A stretch of DNA of 39,535 nucleotides from Candidatus Woesearchaeota archaeon. GTDB taxonomy: Archaea > Nanobdellota > Nanobdellia > Woesearchaeales > GW2011-AR9. The notes beneath the pieces were generated by a model. The model was not told where the DNA came from and searched no databases. It saw only the letters and a program-made list of their open reading frames with translations. The translations under genes and the position numbers were made by a program. Shown piece after piece: positions 31,867 through 39,386 of the stretch. How positions within the stretch are numbered: the first letter of the stretch is position 1; each line of letters starts with the position of its first letter. The stretch is from the NCBI GenBank assembly GCA_016181265.1, contig JACOZP010000010.1, positions 1 to 39,535 of the forward strand, read 5' to 3'.

Positions 31867-32196
31867 CTATCTCTTTCCTGCCAATATCTTGCAGCAATAT
31901 TCTTTCATGTGCGCGTCAATGAATTCCAGCAACGGCTTAATCGTTTTCTCATTGACTGTATAATAGCGGAATTTTCCCTGTTCCTTCTTAAACACCATCC
32001 CGTGATACTCTAGCATTTTCAGATGATGTGAAACCAAACTCTGTTCAAAGCCCGTCGTCTCGCAGATTTGAGTCACATTCAATGATTTTTCACGAAGAGC
32101 GTTAATCAGCGTCAGTCTCGTTTCATTAGCTAGTGTTCCAAAGAAGAGTTGGTATGATTTTTTTCCTATTGTAGTACGAGATGAAGCCATTTTCAT
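31867..32196 (-). CDS. ArsR/SmtB-family metal-responsive repressor
   Basis: 109 aa winged helix: NETRLTLINALREKSLNVTQ (start of the HTH), FEQSLVSHHLKMLEYHGMV (recognition helix and turn), YYTVNEKTI (wing). Cys-Cys near the C-terminus (EYCCKIL) and one Cys in helix 3 (QICETTG) could bind copper or another soft metal. ArsR proteins leave the operator when metal binds. ATG 32196 and ATG 32190 are both possible. A 7-bp inverted repeat covers its start and promoter, suggesting autoregulation. First of four minus-strand genes. Confidence 0.92.
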   Translation of the reverse strand: MKMASSRTTIGKKSYQLFFGTLANETRLTLINALREKSLNVTQICETTGFEQSLVSHHLKMLEYHGMVFKKEQGKFRYYTVNEKTIKPLLEFIDAHMKEYCCKILAGKR

Positions 32197-32214
32197 ATGA
32201 AAAGCTGTTCATAT
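32195..32214 (-). promoter_or_regulatory. Inverted-repeat operator over the arsR start
   Basis: ATATGAA (32195-32201) and TTCATAT (32208-32214) are perfect 7-bp inverted arms with 6 bp between, and the TATA candidate (ATTTAAATATATG on the minus strand) abuts it. A dimer bound there would block transcription. This matches the usual size of ArsR operators. Confidence 0.6.
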
Positions 32215-32337
32215 ATTTAAATGTTTGTGAAAAGAAGAGTTTGGCCGGCGAGCGGATGCCCAAACATTTATAACAACTAAGATCTTTATTCTTCTTTAAA
32301 GTTTGGGAATAATAACTGACAATAAAGGGGTGGAAGG

Positions 32338-32538
32338 ATGAAACAAAATTTAGGGAAATTGGATCGTATCTTTCGTTTCGGCTTAGCTTTCTGGTGGCTT
32401 GGTCCATGGGCGCCGCAGTACAATGTAGTTTGGGCGGGTTGGCCGATTGCCATTGTCGGTTGGATTGCTTTATTTGAAAGCTTTGCTGGCTGGTGTTGGC
32501 TGCATACTTTGCTGAACATCAATAATAAAAGCCAATAA
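32338..32538 (+). CDS. DUF2892 (YgaP-type) membrane protein
   Basis: 66 aa with two membrane helices and the DUF2892 signature: a Lys/Asn-rich start, LDRIFRFGLAFWWLG, and GWIALFESFAGWCWLHTLLN, which pairs with the Cys-Trp end of the family. These small proteins often accompany rhodanese or metal-response genes, but their function is unclear. A strong Shine-Dalgarno (GGGGTGGAAGG) precedes ATG 32338, and TTTATAA at 32267 may serve as TATA. It starts the plus-strand operon with the 49-aa protein and the CopB-like pump. Confidence 0.85.
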   Translation: MKQNLGKLDRIFRFGLAFWWLGPWAPQYNVVWAGWPIAIVGWIALFESFAGWCWLHTLLNINNKSQ

Positions 32539-32566
32539 TGTTATCGTAGGTAATGGGACAGTAAAC

Positions 32567-32716
32567 ATGAAGCAAAAGAATTTCCTCTGCAAACAATGCG
32601 GCTTTTATTACGAACAAAAGGTCTGGGCCGAAAAGTGTGAAGCATGGTGTAAAAAATATCATAGCTGTAACATTAGCATAACTAAACATGCAGTCCAAGA
32701 ATCATCGGAGAAATAA
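32567..32716 (+). CDS. Small cysteine-rich protein (49 aa) before the CopB-like ATPase
   Basis: 49 aa beginning MKQKNFLCKQCGFYYEQKVW. It has five Cys in the pattern Cys-x2-Cys, then Cys and Cys-x5-Cys later (AEKCEAWCKKYHSCN), plus His. The first pair recalls a rubredoxin- or zinc-ribbon-like knuckle; the second half could bind copper. I recall similar short proteins in archaeal metal operons but no assigned function. It stops 2 bp before the pump's start, so the two are surely translated from one mRNA. A metallothionein-like buffer or chaperone is the inferred role. Confidence 0.7.
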   Translation: MKQKNFLCKQCGFYYEQKVWAEKCEAWCKKYHSCNISITKHAVQESSEK

Positions 32717-32718
32717 CC

Positions 32719-34815
32719 ATGGTAAAATACCAGTGTCCAAAATGCGGAATGACATTCAACAAGCCGGGAAAGTGCACGATGGACGGTGCAACGCTTGTTG
32801 CGGTGGGGAACAAGAAAGTCCCTTCCGCTTCTTCTCCCTCTTCTTCCGAACCAGCTAGTCACGATCACAGCCAGCATCACGAAATGATGATCCGTGATTT
32901 TAAGAAGCGATTCTTTCTTTCAATCGTCCTCACTATTCCCGTGCTCCTTTTTTCTCCTTTTATTCAGAACCTATTCTCATTTAATTTCCAATTTAGGGGG
33001 GATACTTATCTTTTGTTTGCCTTCTCTGCGATCATCTTTTTATACGGAGGATGGCCCTTTCTTAAAGGCATCGTTGAAGAGATAAGAAACAAACTGCCCG
33101 GAATGATGACGCTCATTGCCTTGGCAATTACCGTGGCATTCCTCTATAGCTCGTTGGTAGTCTTCGGTTTTCAAGGCGAGATATTCTTCTGGGAACTAGC
33201 TACATTAATTGATGTAATGCTTCTTGGCCATTGGATTGAAATGCGATCTATCCTTGGCGCTTCTCGAGCATTAGAGGCGCTGGCAAAACTGATGCCTTCC
33301 GAAGCCCATCTTATCGTCAGCAAGAATAATATCAAAGACGTCCCTTTGTCTCAATTAAAAGAAGGGGATATTGTCCTCATTCGTCCAGGAGAGAAAGTTC
33401 CTTCCGACGGCGTCATCGTCAAAGGGGAAAGCAGCCTTAATGAGTCGATGTTGACCGGCGAATCAAAACCCGTCAGCCGAAAAAAAGGAGACAAAGTTAT
33501 CGGCGGTTCAATTAACAGTGAAAGCGCTTTAGAAGTAAAAATAACTCATACTGGTAAAGATACATACTTGGCGCAGGTAATCACTCTCGTCAAACAGGCG
33601 CAGGAATCAAAATCAAAGACGCAGGATTTGGCTAACCGGGCGGCAACGTGGCTGACAATCCTTTCCATTTCCATCGGAACGCTTACTTTAGCGGCGTGGC
33701 TTCTTCTTGGAAAAGAGTTTGCCTTTGGTCTCGAAAGAATGGTTACCATTATGATCATCACCTGTCCTCATGCATTGGGTTTAGCTGTACCCCTGGTTGT
33801 TGCCGTCTCAACCGCTATCTCTGCGAAAAACGGTTTTCTCATTCGTGATAGAATCGCTTTTGAAAACATTCGGAATATTGACACGATTGTCTTTGATAAA
33901 ACGGGAACTCTTACGAAAGGGGAGTTCGGCGTAACTGATATTGTCACCGAAAAAGGTTACGATTCTAAACAAGTCTTGTCCTATGCTGCATCATTGGAAG
34001 TCAATTCTGAGCATCCCATTGCCAAAGGAATAATAAAGAAAGCAGCCGATGAGAAAATTAAGACAATCAGTGTACAAAGATTTCAATCTCTTCCTGGTAA
34101 GGGTATACAAGGGGTTATTCACAAAAAAGTAATTCAAATTGTTGGACCCTCTTATTTACGAGAACATAATATAACCATTGGTGAGAAGAGCGCCCTGCTC
34201 GAGAGTCAAGGAAAAACTGTCATCTCCGTTGTCGCGAAAAATAAAGTAATTGGTATTATCGCACTCGCCGATATTATTCGCGAAGAATCGAAAGAAGCAA
34301 TCCAGAAATTAAAAGAGATGAACATCAAGTGCATGATGCTCACAGGAGATAATAAGAAAGTTGCAGAATGGGTTTCAGAAGAGCTTGGGCTGGATGATTT
34401 CTTCGCCGAAGTTTTGCCCGATCAGAAAGCCAATGCAATTAAAGCACTTCAATCAAAAGGAAGGAGAGTGGTGATGGTCGGCGATGGTGTGAATGATGCT
34501 CCGGCTTTGGTGCAGGCTGATGCCGGAATTGCCATTGGCACAGGAACGGATGTGGCGATAGAATCAGCGGACATCATCTTAGTGAGAAATGATCCTAGAG
34601 ATGTTGCTTCGGTTATTGGTCTAGCTAAAGCAACGTACTCTAAGATGAAACAAAACCTGTTGTGGGCGACCGGCTACAATCTTATTGCTATCCCTCTCGC
34701 TGCCGGCGTTCTTTACCGTTACGATCTTCTCTTAAGCCCGGCGTTAGGAGCAGCGTTTATGTCTCTCAGTACCGTCATTGTCGCGATTAATGCTAAGCTG
34801 TTGAGGTTGAAATGA
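32719..34815 (+). CDS. copB: Copper P-type ATPase, CPH type (CopB-like)
   Basis: 698 aa heavy-metal pump. The N-terminus has a YHS-like metal-binding domain (YQCPKCGMTFNKPGKC) and a His-rich stretch (ASHDHSQHHEMM) instead of HMA. The transport helix carries TCPHALGLAVP (Cys349-Pro-His351), the mark of P1B-3 pumps that move Cu2+ or Cu+ outward. Asp393 in DKTGTLTKG, SEHPIAKGI and GDGVNDAPALVQAD complete the ATPase core. Alongside the CPC pump upstream, the cell has two copper exporters with different membrane sites. It ends the operon starting at 32338. Confidence 0.95.
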   Translation: MVKYQCPKCGMTFNKPGKCTMDGATLVAVGNKKVPSASSPSSSEPASHDHSQHHEMMIRDFKKRFFLSIVLTIPVLLFSPFIQNLFSFNFQFRGDTYLLFAFSAIIFLYGGWPFLKGIVEEIRNKLPGMMTLIALAITVAFLYSSLVVFGFQGEIFFWELATLIDVMLLGHWIEMRSILGASRALEALAKLMPSEAHLIVSKNNIKDVPLSQLKEGDIVLIRPGEKVPSDGVIVKGESSLNESMLTGESKPVSRKKGDKVIGGSINSESALEVKITHTGKDTYLAQVITLVKQAQESKSKTQDLANRAATWLTILSISIGTLTLAAWLLLGKEFAFGLERMVTIMIITCPHALGLAVPLVVAVSTAISAKNGFLIRDRIAFENIRNIDTIVFDKTGTLTKGEFGVTDIVTEKGYDSKQVLSYAASLEVNSEHPIAKGIIKKAADEKIKTISVQRFQSLPGKGIQGVIHKKVIQIVGPSYLREHNITIGEKSALLESQGKTVISVVAKNKVIGIIALADIIREESKEAIQKLKEMNIKCMMLTGDNKKVAEWVSEELGLDDFFAEVLPDQKANAIKALQSKGRRVVMVGDGVNDAPALVQADAGIAIGTGTDVAIESADIILVRNDPRDVASVIGLAKATYSKMKQNLLWATGYNLIAIPLAAGVLYRYDLLLSPALGAAFMSLSTVIVAINAKLLRLK

Positions 34816-34970
34816 ATTAGTGAATGGTATCAATTATAATTCTTTACATTACACAGTTCTCCAAATTACTGATCAAAATCCGTTTAAACGCCGCTACAGA
34901 AACTGCTTCTCCAGATAATACCTACCAGTAACTTCTTATATGCTCTTTTTTGCTCTCAAACAACCAACCT

Positions 34971-35558
34971 CTAGCGAATATCGACTTTATTTTTGGGCGG
35001 CTCTAAAGCCCGGTCAATTTTCGCTGCAAGAAGTTTGATGATCTGATTTTGACGAACTCGTATTGAACGAGCAAGATTGCTTAAGAAGATGTTCCCCGAT
35101 TCTTTAAAATCTTTATCAGCTACAGCACCTAAAGTTTGACGATAGGCTTGTAATTTCTGCGCATCTAATTGGGGGTTTCCTTCTATCCCCGTACCACCAC
35201 TCTGGCGAATACGTTCCAGATTTTCCCAATATGACACTGCAGGACTAATGATCTCTTTGCCTAATTTTTCTTTCCAGGCAGGCGCATTGTAGGGAGTAAA
35301 ATTCCTGGTAAACAACCGCTGAAATGCTTCTATATTAGCAAGAAGACGATCTCCTGAGTCGTAGTTATCTTTGAGGAGCGCACGCAGGTCGCGTTCACGA
35401 TAAGAAATTTCTTTGACGTTTGGTTGCGTGTGTGGACGCAAACGTGCTTGGACAAGCTGCTTACGTAAGTCTAGATCACGTTGATAGACCATGCCAACGG
35501 ACTTTGGCCCTTCAATTTTTTCTTTCACCCAACCCATAACTCTTGAAAAAAAGCCCAT
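34971..35558 (-). CDS. Unknown helical protein (195 aa)
   Basis: The family is not recognised. A short aromatic start (MGFFSRVMGWVKEK) is followed by a mostly helical, Arg/Gln/Lys-rich protein with patterns such as YRERDLRALLKDNYDSGDRL, SYWENLERIRQSGG and IKLLAAKIDRALEPP. No signal peptide or membrane helix is present. ATG 35558 is preferred over 35615, because the leading residues of the longer frame overlap the TATA region (TATATATA near 35580). The IS element at 35604 sits just upstream of this promoter. Confidence 0.65.
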   Translation of the reverse strand: MGFFSRVMGWVKEKIEGPKSVGMVYQRDLDLRKQLVQARLRPHTQPNVKEISYRERDLRALLKDNYDSGDRLLANIEAFQRLFTRNFTPYNAPAWKEKLGKEIISPAVSYWENLERIRQSGGTGIEGNPQLDAQKLQAYRQTLGAVADKDFKESGNIFLSNLARSIRVRQNQIIKLLAAKIDRALEPPKNKVDIR

Positions 35559-35603
35559 AACTTCCCAATGTGAGAAAACATATATATAAATGTTCTGGGT
35601 GCG

Positions 35604-36608
35604 GATGCTGTTCAAAGAACGAATGATTTAAACTGACATTCTCTTTTTCTTAGTCAAAAAGTGGGGGTGAGAGGCAGCTATGGAACCAAACACCCCCAAA
35701 ATGTGTTTTGAATGCAAATAAAAACACATTACCAAGAATGGTAAGAAAAAGAATAATGTCCAGAATTTTAAGTGTTTCGATTGCAAAAAGCAATTTACCG
35801 AAACACGCGGAACAGCTTTCTACCGCAAACAATTTGACGCAAAGCAGACACTCCTCGTGTCTGCGCTCCTCAACATCCGAGGAGCAATTAGTTTTCGCAA
35901 TACGGAACAGTTTATTGAGCTCATTTTCTCCAAGAAGAGAGCGCATACAACTTATTATTATCGCCATCTTAGCCTCGAAGGAAACTTCGATGCTGTGCTG
36001 GCACAGCACAAGCTTGATTTTGGTAAAATCTGGCACATTGATGAAGTCTTTACCAAAGTCCGAAAAACACCGGGTGATTTTGGCTACCTTTTCGTCGTCA
36101 CCGATGAAAAGAGCAATCTAATTGCCCTGTATCAATCACAACATCGAGACACGCAATCAGCAAAAATTACATTGCAGATGGCACACAAGAATGCGGGGTT
36201 TGCACCAGACATAATTGTTCATGACGGCTGTCCGATTTATGAACGGGCAGTGACCATTTTTGGCAGAAGTACAAAGCATTGCCAAGCTCATTTTCAAGCC
36301 GAACCATTTCTGCTTGCCAAAGATGGCAAGCAGCTGCTCTACTATTTGAGCAACAATATTGTTGAGCATGTAAATTCGTTTATTCGCTTGTGGTTACATC
36401 ATATGCGAGGCTTTAAGTCGCAAGAGAAAGCGAATGTCTGGTGCAAAATGTTCTTGTCATGCTATAACTTTTGCAAGTCTGCTAGGCTTGTCAGCCTAGC
36501 GGCAGCTCTCCGGAGCTGCTAAATTTTGATTAAAAATAGGGGATGCTTAGGAAAAGGAATGATCTTGTTGAGAAATACTCAAAAATCATTCTCGGATTGA
36601 ACAGCATC
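35604..36608 (+). mobile_element. IS6-like insertion sequence with 8-bp target duplication
   Basis: Imperfect terminal inverted repeats: GATGCTGTTCAAAGAACGAA at the left and, read inward from the right, GATGCTGTTCAATCCGAGAA. Direct 8-bp repeats TGGGTGCG flank it at 35596-35603 and 36617-36624, the duplication size typical of IS6. On the right, ACAGCATC is doubled in tandem (36601-36608, 36609-36616), so the right boundary is 36608 or 36616. Removing the element rejoins ATGTTC-TGGGTGCG-AAGAAAAA. It encodes one broken transposase and is inserted upstream of the gene at 34971. Confidence 0.8.
35680..36522 (+). pseudogene. IS6-like DDE transposase, interrupted by a stop
   Basis: From ATG 35680 the frame has an N-terminal zinc ribbon (MCFECK, then NFKCFDCKKQF), broken by TAA at 35719-35721. 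After the stop the same frame runs to 36522. The DDE core reads WHIDEVFTKVRKTPGDFGYL (Asp), VVTDEKSN, PDIIVHDGCPIYERA (Asp) and a later Glu in NNIVEHVNSF. From the internal start at 35857, 221 aa remain, lacking the ribbon. It could still act with a complete copy elsewhere. Its body is rich in short perfect hairpins (see findings). Confidence 0.8.
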
Positions 36609-36667
36609 ACAGCATCTGGGTGCGAAGAAAAAACACCGCTTCACTTCTGGAAAACTAGGTTCCAAAA

Positions 36668-36742
36668 TATTTATATACGAATTCCCTTTTCTGATCATGA
36701 ATTAAACTGATGATTTCTTATCGCAATACGCGTAAAGGAGGT
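36668..36742 (+). promoter_or_regulatory. Promoter and Shine-Dalgarno of the AhpC-MazG-SOD operon
   Basis: TATTTATATA (36668-36677) is a good archaeal TATA box. AAGGAGGT at 36735-36742 is a strong Shine-Dalgarno 7 nt before ATG 36750. A leader of about 45-55 nt separates the predicted start of transcription from the Shine-Dalgarno. Confidence 0.65.
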
Positions 36743-36749
36743 ATGTACA

Positions 36750-37325
36750 ATGGACGAAAATAAATTAGTAATCGGTTCACCAGCACCACTGTTTGAAGCG
36801 AAAGCATATCACAATGGAAAGATTGTTGATGTTAAATTAAAAGAATATAAAGGAAAATGGGTTGTACTATTTTTCTATCCTGCGGATTTCACGTTTATCT
36901 GTCCGACAGAATTAGGCGAACTTGCAGAGAATTATGAAGACTTAAAAAAATTAAAAGTGGAGTTATTAAGCGTGAGTACGGATACGGTCTACACGCATGC
37001 AGCATGGGCAACGCACTCACCGATGGTAGCGAAAGTAAAATTTCCGATGTTAGCTGATCCCGCTGCGCAAATCTGCACGGATTATGGTACAATTATTCCA
37101 CAAGAGGGAATCAGTTTACGAGGGACTTTCATTATCGATCCAGATGGAGTTTTGAAAGCATTTGAAATCCACGATAATAGTATCGGGAGAAGCACAGAGG
37201 AATTAGTGCGAAAGATCAAAGCAGCACAATTTGTCCGCGAGCATGGCGGTGAAGTCTGTCCAGCAAGTTGGCAGCCCGGTAAGAAGACATTAAAGCCAGG
37301 GTTGGATCTGGTAGGGAAGATCTGA
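36750..37325 (+). CDS. ahpC: 2-Cys peroxiredoxin (AhpC/Prx1 type)
   Basis: Reduces hydrogen peroxide, organic peroxides and peroxynitrite (191 aa). The peroxidatic Cys51 is in FYPADFTFICPTE with the Pro/Thr/Arg surroundings of the family, and the resolving Cys170 is in EVCPASWQPG. SLRGTFIIDPDG and the C-terminal YF-free tail place it among bacterial-like robust AhpC, insensitive to overoxidation in principle. Its partner reductase (AhpF or thioredoxin) is not in this window. The stop overlaps the next start (ATGA), so it is coupled to mazG. Confidence 0.96.
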   Translation: MDENKLVIGSPAPLFEAKAYHNGKIVDVKLKEYKGKWVVLFFYPADFTFICPTELGELAENYEDLKKLKVELLSVSTDTVYTHAAWATHSPMVAKVKFPMLADPAAQICTDYGTIIPQEGISLRGTFIIDPDGVLKAFEIHDNSIGRSTEELVRKIKAAQFVREHGGEVCPASWQPGKKTLKPGLDLVGKI

Positions 37326-37639
37326 TGTCTTTGAAAGAATCACAAGACCGAGTTGATGAATGGGTGCAGCAATATAAAATGGGATACTGGAAACCACACG
37401 AAATCTTCGCTCGTTTAGCAGAAGAAGTGGGAGAAGTTGGTAGAGAAATAAACCACCAATTCGGTCCGAAAAAAAAGAAAGCGGGAGAAGAAGAACATAA
37501 TCTCGGCGTAGAAATGGCTGATGTTATATTTACTCTCTGCTGTCTTGCTAATTCTCAAGGGATAAATTTAAATGAATCTTTTGATCGAGTGATGGAGAAA
37601 TGCTACGGACGAGATAAAGATCGGTTTGAGAAGAAATAA
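37325..37639 (+). CDS. MazG-like nucleotide pyrophosphohydrolase
   Basis: 104 aa with the all-alpha NTP-PPase fold. The metal-binding sets are LAEEVGEVGREI (Glu33, Glu34, Glu37) and GVEMADVIFTL (Glu63, Asp66). MazG-type enzymes cut NTPs to NMP and pyrophosphate and in bacteria clear oxidised or non-canonical dNTPs. Between AhpC and SOD it probably removes damaged nucleotides during oxidative stress; this follows from context. It is a single domain, half the size of full MazG, and would act as dimer or tetramer. Confidence 0.9.
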   Translation: MSLKESQDRVDEWVQQYKMGYWKPHEIFARLAEEVGEVGREINHQFGPKKKKAGEEEHNLGVEMADVIFTLCCLANSQGINLNESFDRVMEKCYGRDKDRFEKK

Positions 37640-37656
37640 CGGGCGGAGGAATAAAA

Positions 37657-38244
37657 ATGACATACACAGCACAAAATTTTGAACATCTCTTAGGTACTGC
37701 GGGCTTTAGCGACCAATTGTTGAAGAATCATTTCACATTATATCAAGGCTATGTAACAAATACAAATAAGCTTTTTGATACATTGATGACAATGAGTAAA
37801 GAAGGAAAAGCAGCGACGCCAGAGTTTGCGGAATTAAAACGACGTTTTGGTTGGGAGTTTAATGGTATGCGCTTACATGAATTATATTTCAGCAACATGT
37901 GCAAAGGTGGAAAGAATCTTGATGAAAAATCTCTTTTCTCTAAAAAAGTACAAGAACAATTCGGTTCCTATGAGCAGTGGGAAGCAGCATTTAAAGCCGT
38001 CGGTGCGATGCGCGGTATTGGTTGGGTTGTTCTAGTATATGATCCCGTTGGAAAAAAACTGTTTAATCTTTGGATCAATGAGCATGATGTTGGACTTCTT
38101 GCCGGGACTGTCCCTCTGTTAATCATGGATGTGTTTGAACATGCGTTCATGCTTGATTACGGTTTGAAGAGAGCGGATTATGTGGCGGCTTTCTTTAATG
38201 CTTTAGATTGGTCGGTCGTCGAAAGAAGACTGGGAAAGGAGTAA
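37657..38244 (+). CDS. sod: Fe/Mn superoxide dismutase
   Basis: Converts superoxide into oxygen and hydrogen peroxide, the substrate of the AhpC upstream. Ligands fit the family: His25 in LLKNHFTLYQGYV, a second His in FNGMRLHELYF, then Asp and His in IMDVFEHAFMLDYG. The metal cannot be chosen between Fe and Mn by eye. The NEHDVG-LLAGTVPLL and DYGLKRADYVAAFF stretches resemble a bacterial subgroup, so bacterial origin is possible. GGAGG lies before ATG 37657. A T-rich end (38246-38274) may terminate the operon. Confidence 0.95.
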   Translation: MTYTAQNFEHLLGTAGFSDQLLKNHFTLYQGYVTNTNKLFDTLMTMSKEGKAATPEFAELKRRFGWEFNGMRLHELYFSNMCKGGKNLDEKSLFSKKVQEQFGSYEQWEAAFKAVGAMRGIGWVVLVYDPVGKKLFNLWINEHDVGLLAGTVPLLIMDVFEHAFMLDYGLKRADYVAAFFNALDWSVVERRLGKE

Positions 38245-38342
38245 GTTTTTTCTATTTTCTCTCCGGAGATTTTTTTTAGGAAGTATAATAAATTATTAAT
38301 AAAGTGGAAAGTGAACCGCATCATCAGGATTCTAATAATAGT

Positions 38343-38615
38343 TTAAAGACGTGACTCAATAACATATCCATCTTTTCGAACCTGTTCGAGAACTGTCTGA
38401 CGGATAGCAGCATCATTTAATGCTGTCCAAACTCCATGGCCGTCCACGACCGGGATTAAACATTGGTATAAAGTTATCAATCCTTCTCCAAAAGCCTCAC
38501 CGGATAAAGATGGACCTTTTTCGTGCATCGAAGGAGTTATACCATACTTTGCACGGTATTCGGTAACAAAATCAGTAATTTCTTTTAATTCTCTTTGAGC
38601 AGTTTCGTCAGCCAT
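38343..38615 (-). CDS. Unknown small protein (90 aa)
   Basis: Begins MADETAQRELKEITDFV. It has helices and a Gly-rich middle (GPSLSGEAFGEGL, VDGHGVWTALNDA) and ends QVRKDGYVIESRL. No family recognised, no membrane segment, one Cys. ATG 38615 is preferred to 38672: a TATA box (ATATTTAAACC near 38637-38647, minus strand) sits about 26 bp before it, so the transcript is probably leaderless. Confidence 0.6.
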   Translation of the reverse strand: MADETAQRELKEITDFVTEYRAKYGITPSMHEKGPSLSGEAFGEGLITLYQCLIPVVDGHGVWTALNDAAIRQTVLEQVRKDGYVIESRL

Positions 38616-38655
38616 ACTTATTTGGTCAGACTTCTGGTTTAAATATTTTGTTAAA

Positions 38656-39141
38656 TTAAAGAACTTTCTCAAAGCAAGGATGAGTCGAATCTTGATATTT
38701 TGAAGGATTTTGAATAAAACCCATCGTTTGATAGAAGCGAATCCCCGATTTATTTCTAGAATTAGGATAGACTAAATATTTTCTAGCTTTTTTTGAACGC
38801 AGAAATTTCTCCCCGCGTCGGACCAATGCTGAGCCAATTCCTTGATGATGAAATGGGGGTAAAATGTAGATCCGAAATAATTCCCAACTACCTTTTCTCT
38901 TACGAATGTGAGAATAGCCAATAATCTTCCGGCGAGAAGTAGCAATACAAAACCAGGCACTCTTTTTCACTGTACTTTGATACGCTTTAATTAATCCTTG
39001 GTCAGAATAATATGCAGCGACGCGTTCTTTTATCATCTTAATGGGATAGATTTTTCGATAGGTATAACGCCATGATTCAAGAGCAACTCTCCGGATCTCT
39101 GGAAAATCTTTCTTTTGCAAAAGCCGATATTGTACCACCAT
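38656..39141 (-). CDS. GNAT-family N-acetyltransferase
   Basis: 161 aa GNAT fold. Acetyl-CoA is held by LPPFHHQGIGSALVRRGEKF (the Q-x-x-G-x-G/A loop in HHQGIGSAL), preceded by KIIGYSHIRKRKG and followed by YLVYPNSRNKSGIRFYQTMGF, the standard order. It resembles general GNATs acting on amines or peptides; the target is unknown. ATG 39141 starts the domain (MVVQYRLLQKKDFPEIRRV); the frame's longer start at 39264 runs into the 151-bp element and is rejected. A TATA-like AATTTATATT lies 20-30 bp upstream. Confidence 0.9.
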   Translation of the reverse strand: MVVQYRLLQKKDFPEIRRVALESWRYTYRKIYPIKMIKERVAAYYSDQGLIKAYQSTVKKSAWFCIATSRRKIIGYSHIRKRKGSWELFRIYILPPFHHQGIGSALVRRGEKFLRSKKARKYLVYPNSRNKSGIRFYQTMGFIQNPSKYQDSTHPCFEKVL

Positions 39142-39201
39142 TTCGATAGTAGAAATATAATTAATAAAACTTACTCTTTCTCTGTTTTTGAATGATAAAA
39201 A

Positions 39202-39352
39202 GCACTGTAGAATTGTTTTTAAATCTCCGTAGCTGTCACCATGACGTGCATTTGCTTTTAGCAAATCTCGTCGACGCTGACTTGGCGGGGGTTGCCCCCT
39301 ACGGGGTGCCGAGTAGGAGATTTAAACAATTTATATAGCAATTCTACAGAGC
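39202..39352. repeat. MITE-like palindromic element (151 bp)
   Basis: Inverted ends GCACTGTAGAATTG (39202-39215) and CAATTCTACAGAGC (39339-39352) pair with one mismatch, and TTTAAATCTCC (39218-39228) with GGAGATTTAAA (39316-39326) extends them. Inside are a small hairpin (ATTTGC-TTTTA-GCAAAT) and a GC-rich core with GGGGGTTGCCCCC. There is no reading frame of its own. It separates the acetyltransferase promoter from the IS3-family transposase. No clear target duplication. Confidence 0.6.
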
Positions 39353-39386
39353 CATGATAAATGTGTTATCCCGAAACTGGTTCGCA

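Noticed and set aside
39265-39326. GC-rich hairpin considered as a tRNA, terminator or CRISPR repeat
   Set aside because: No cloverleaf or T-arm sequence, no repeat-spacer array; better explained as the core of the 151-bp palindromic element.
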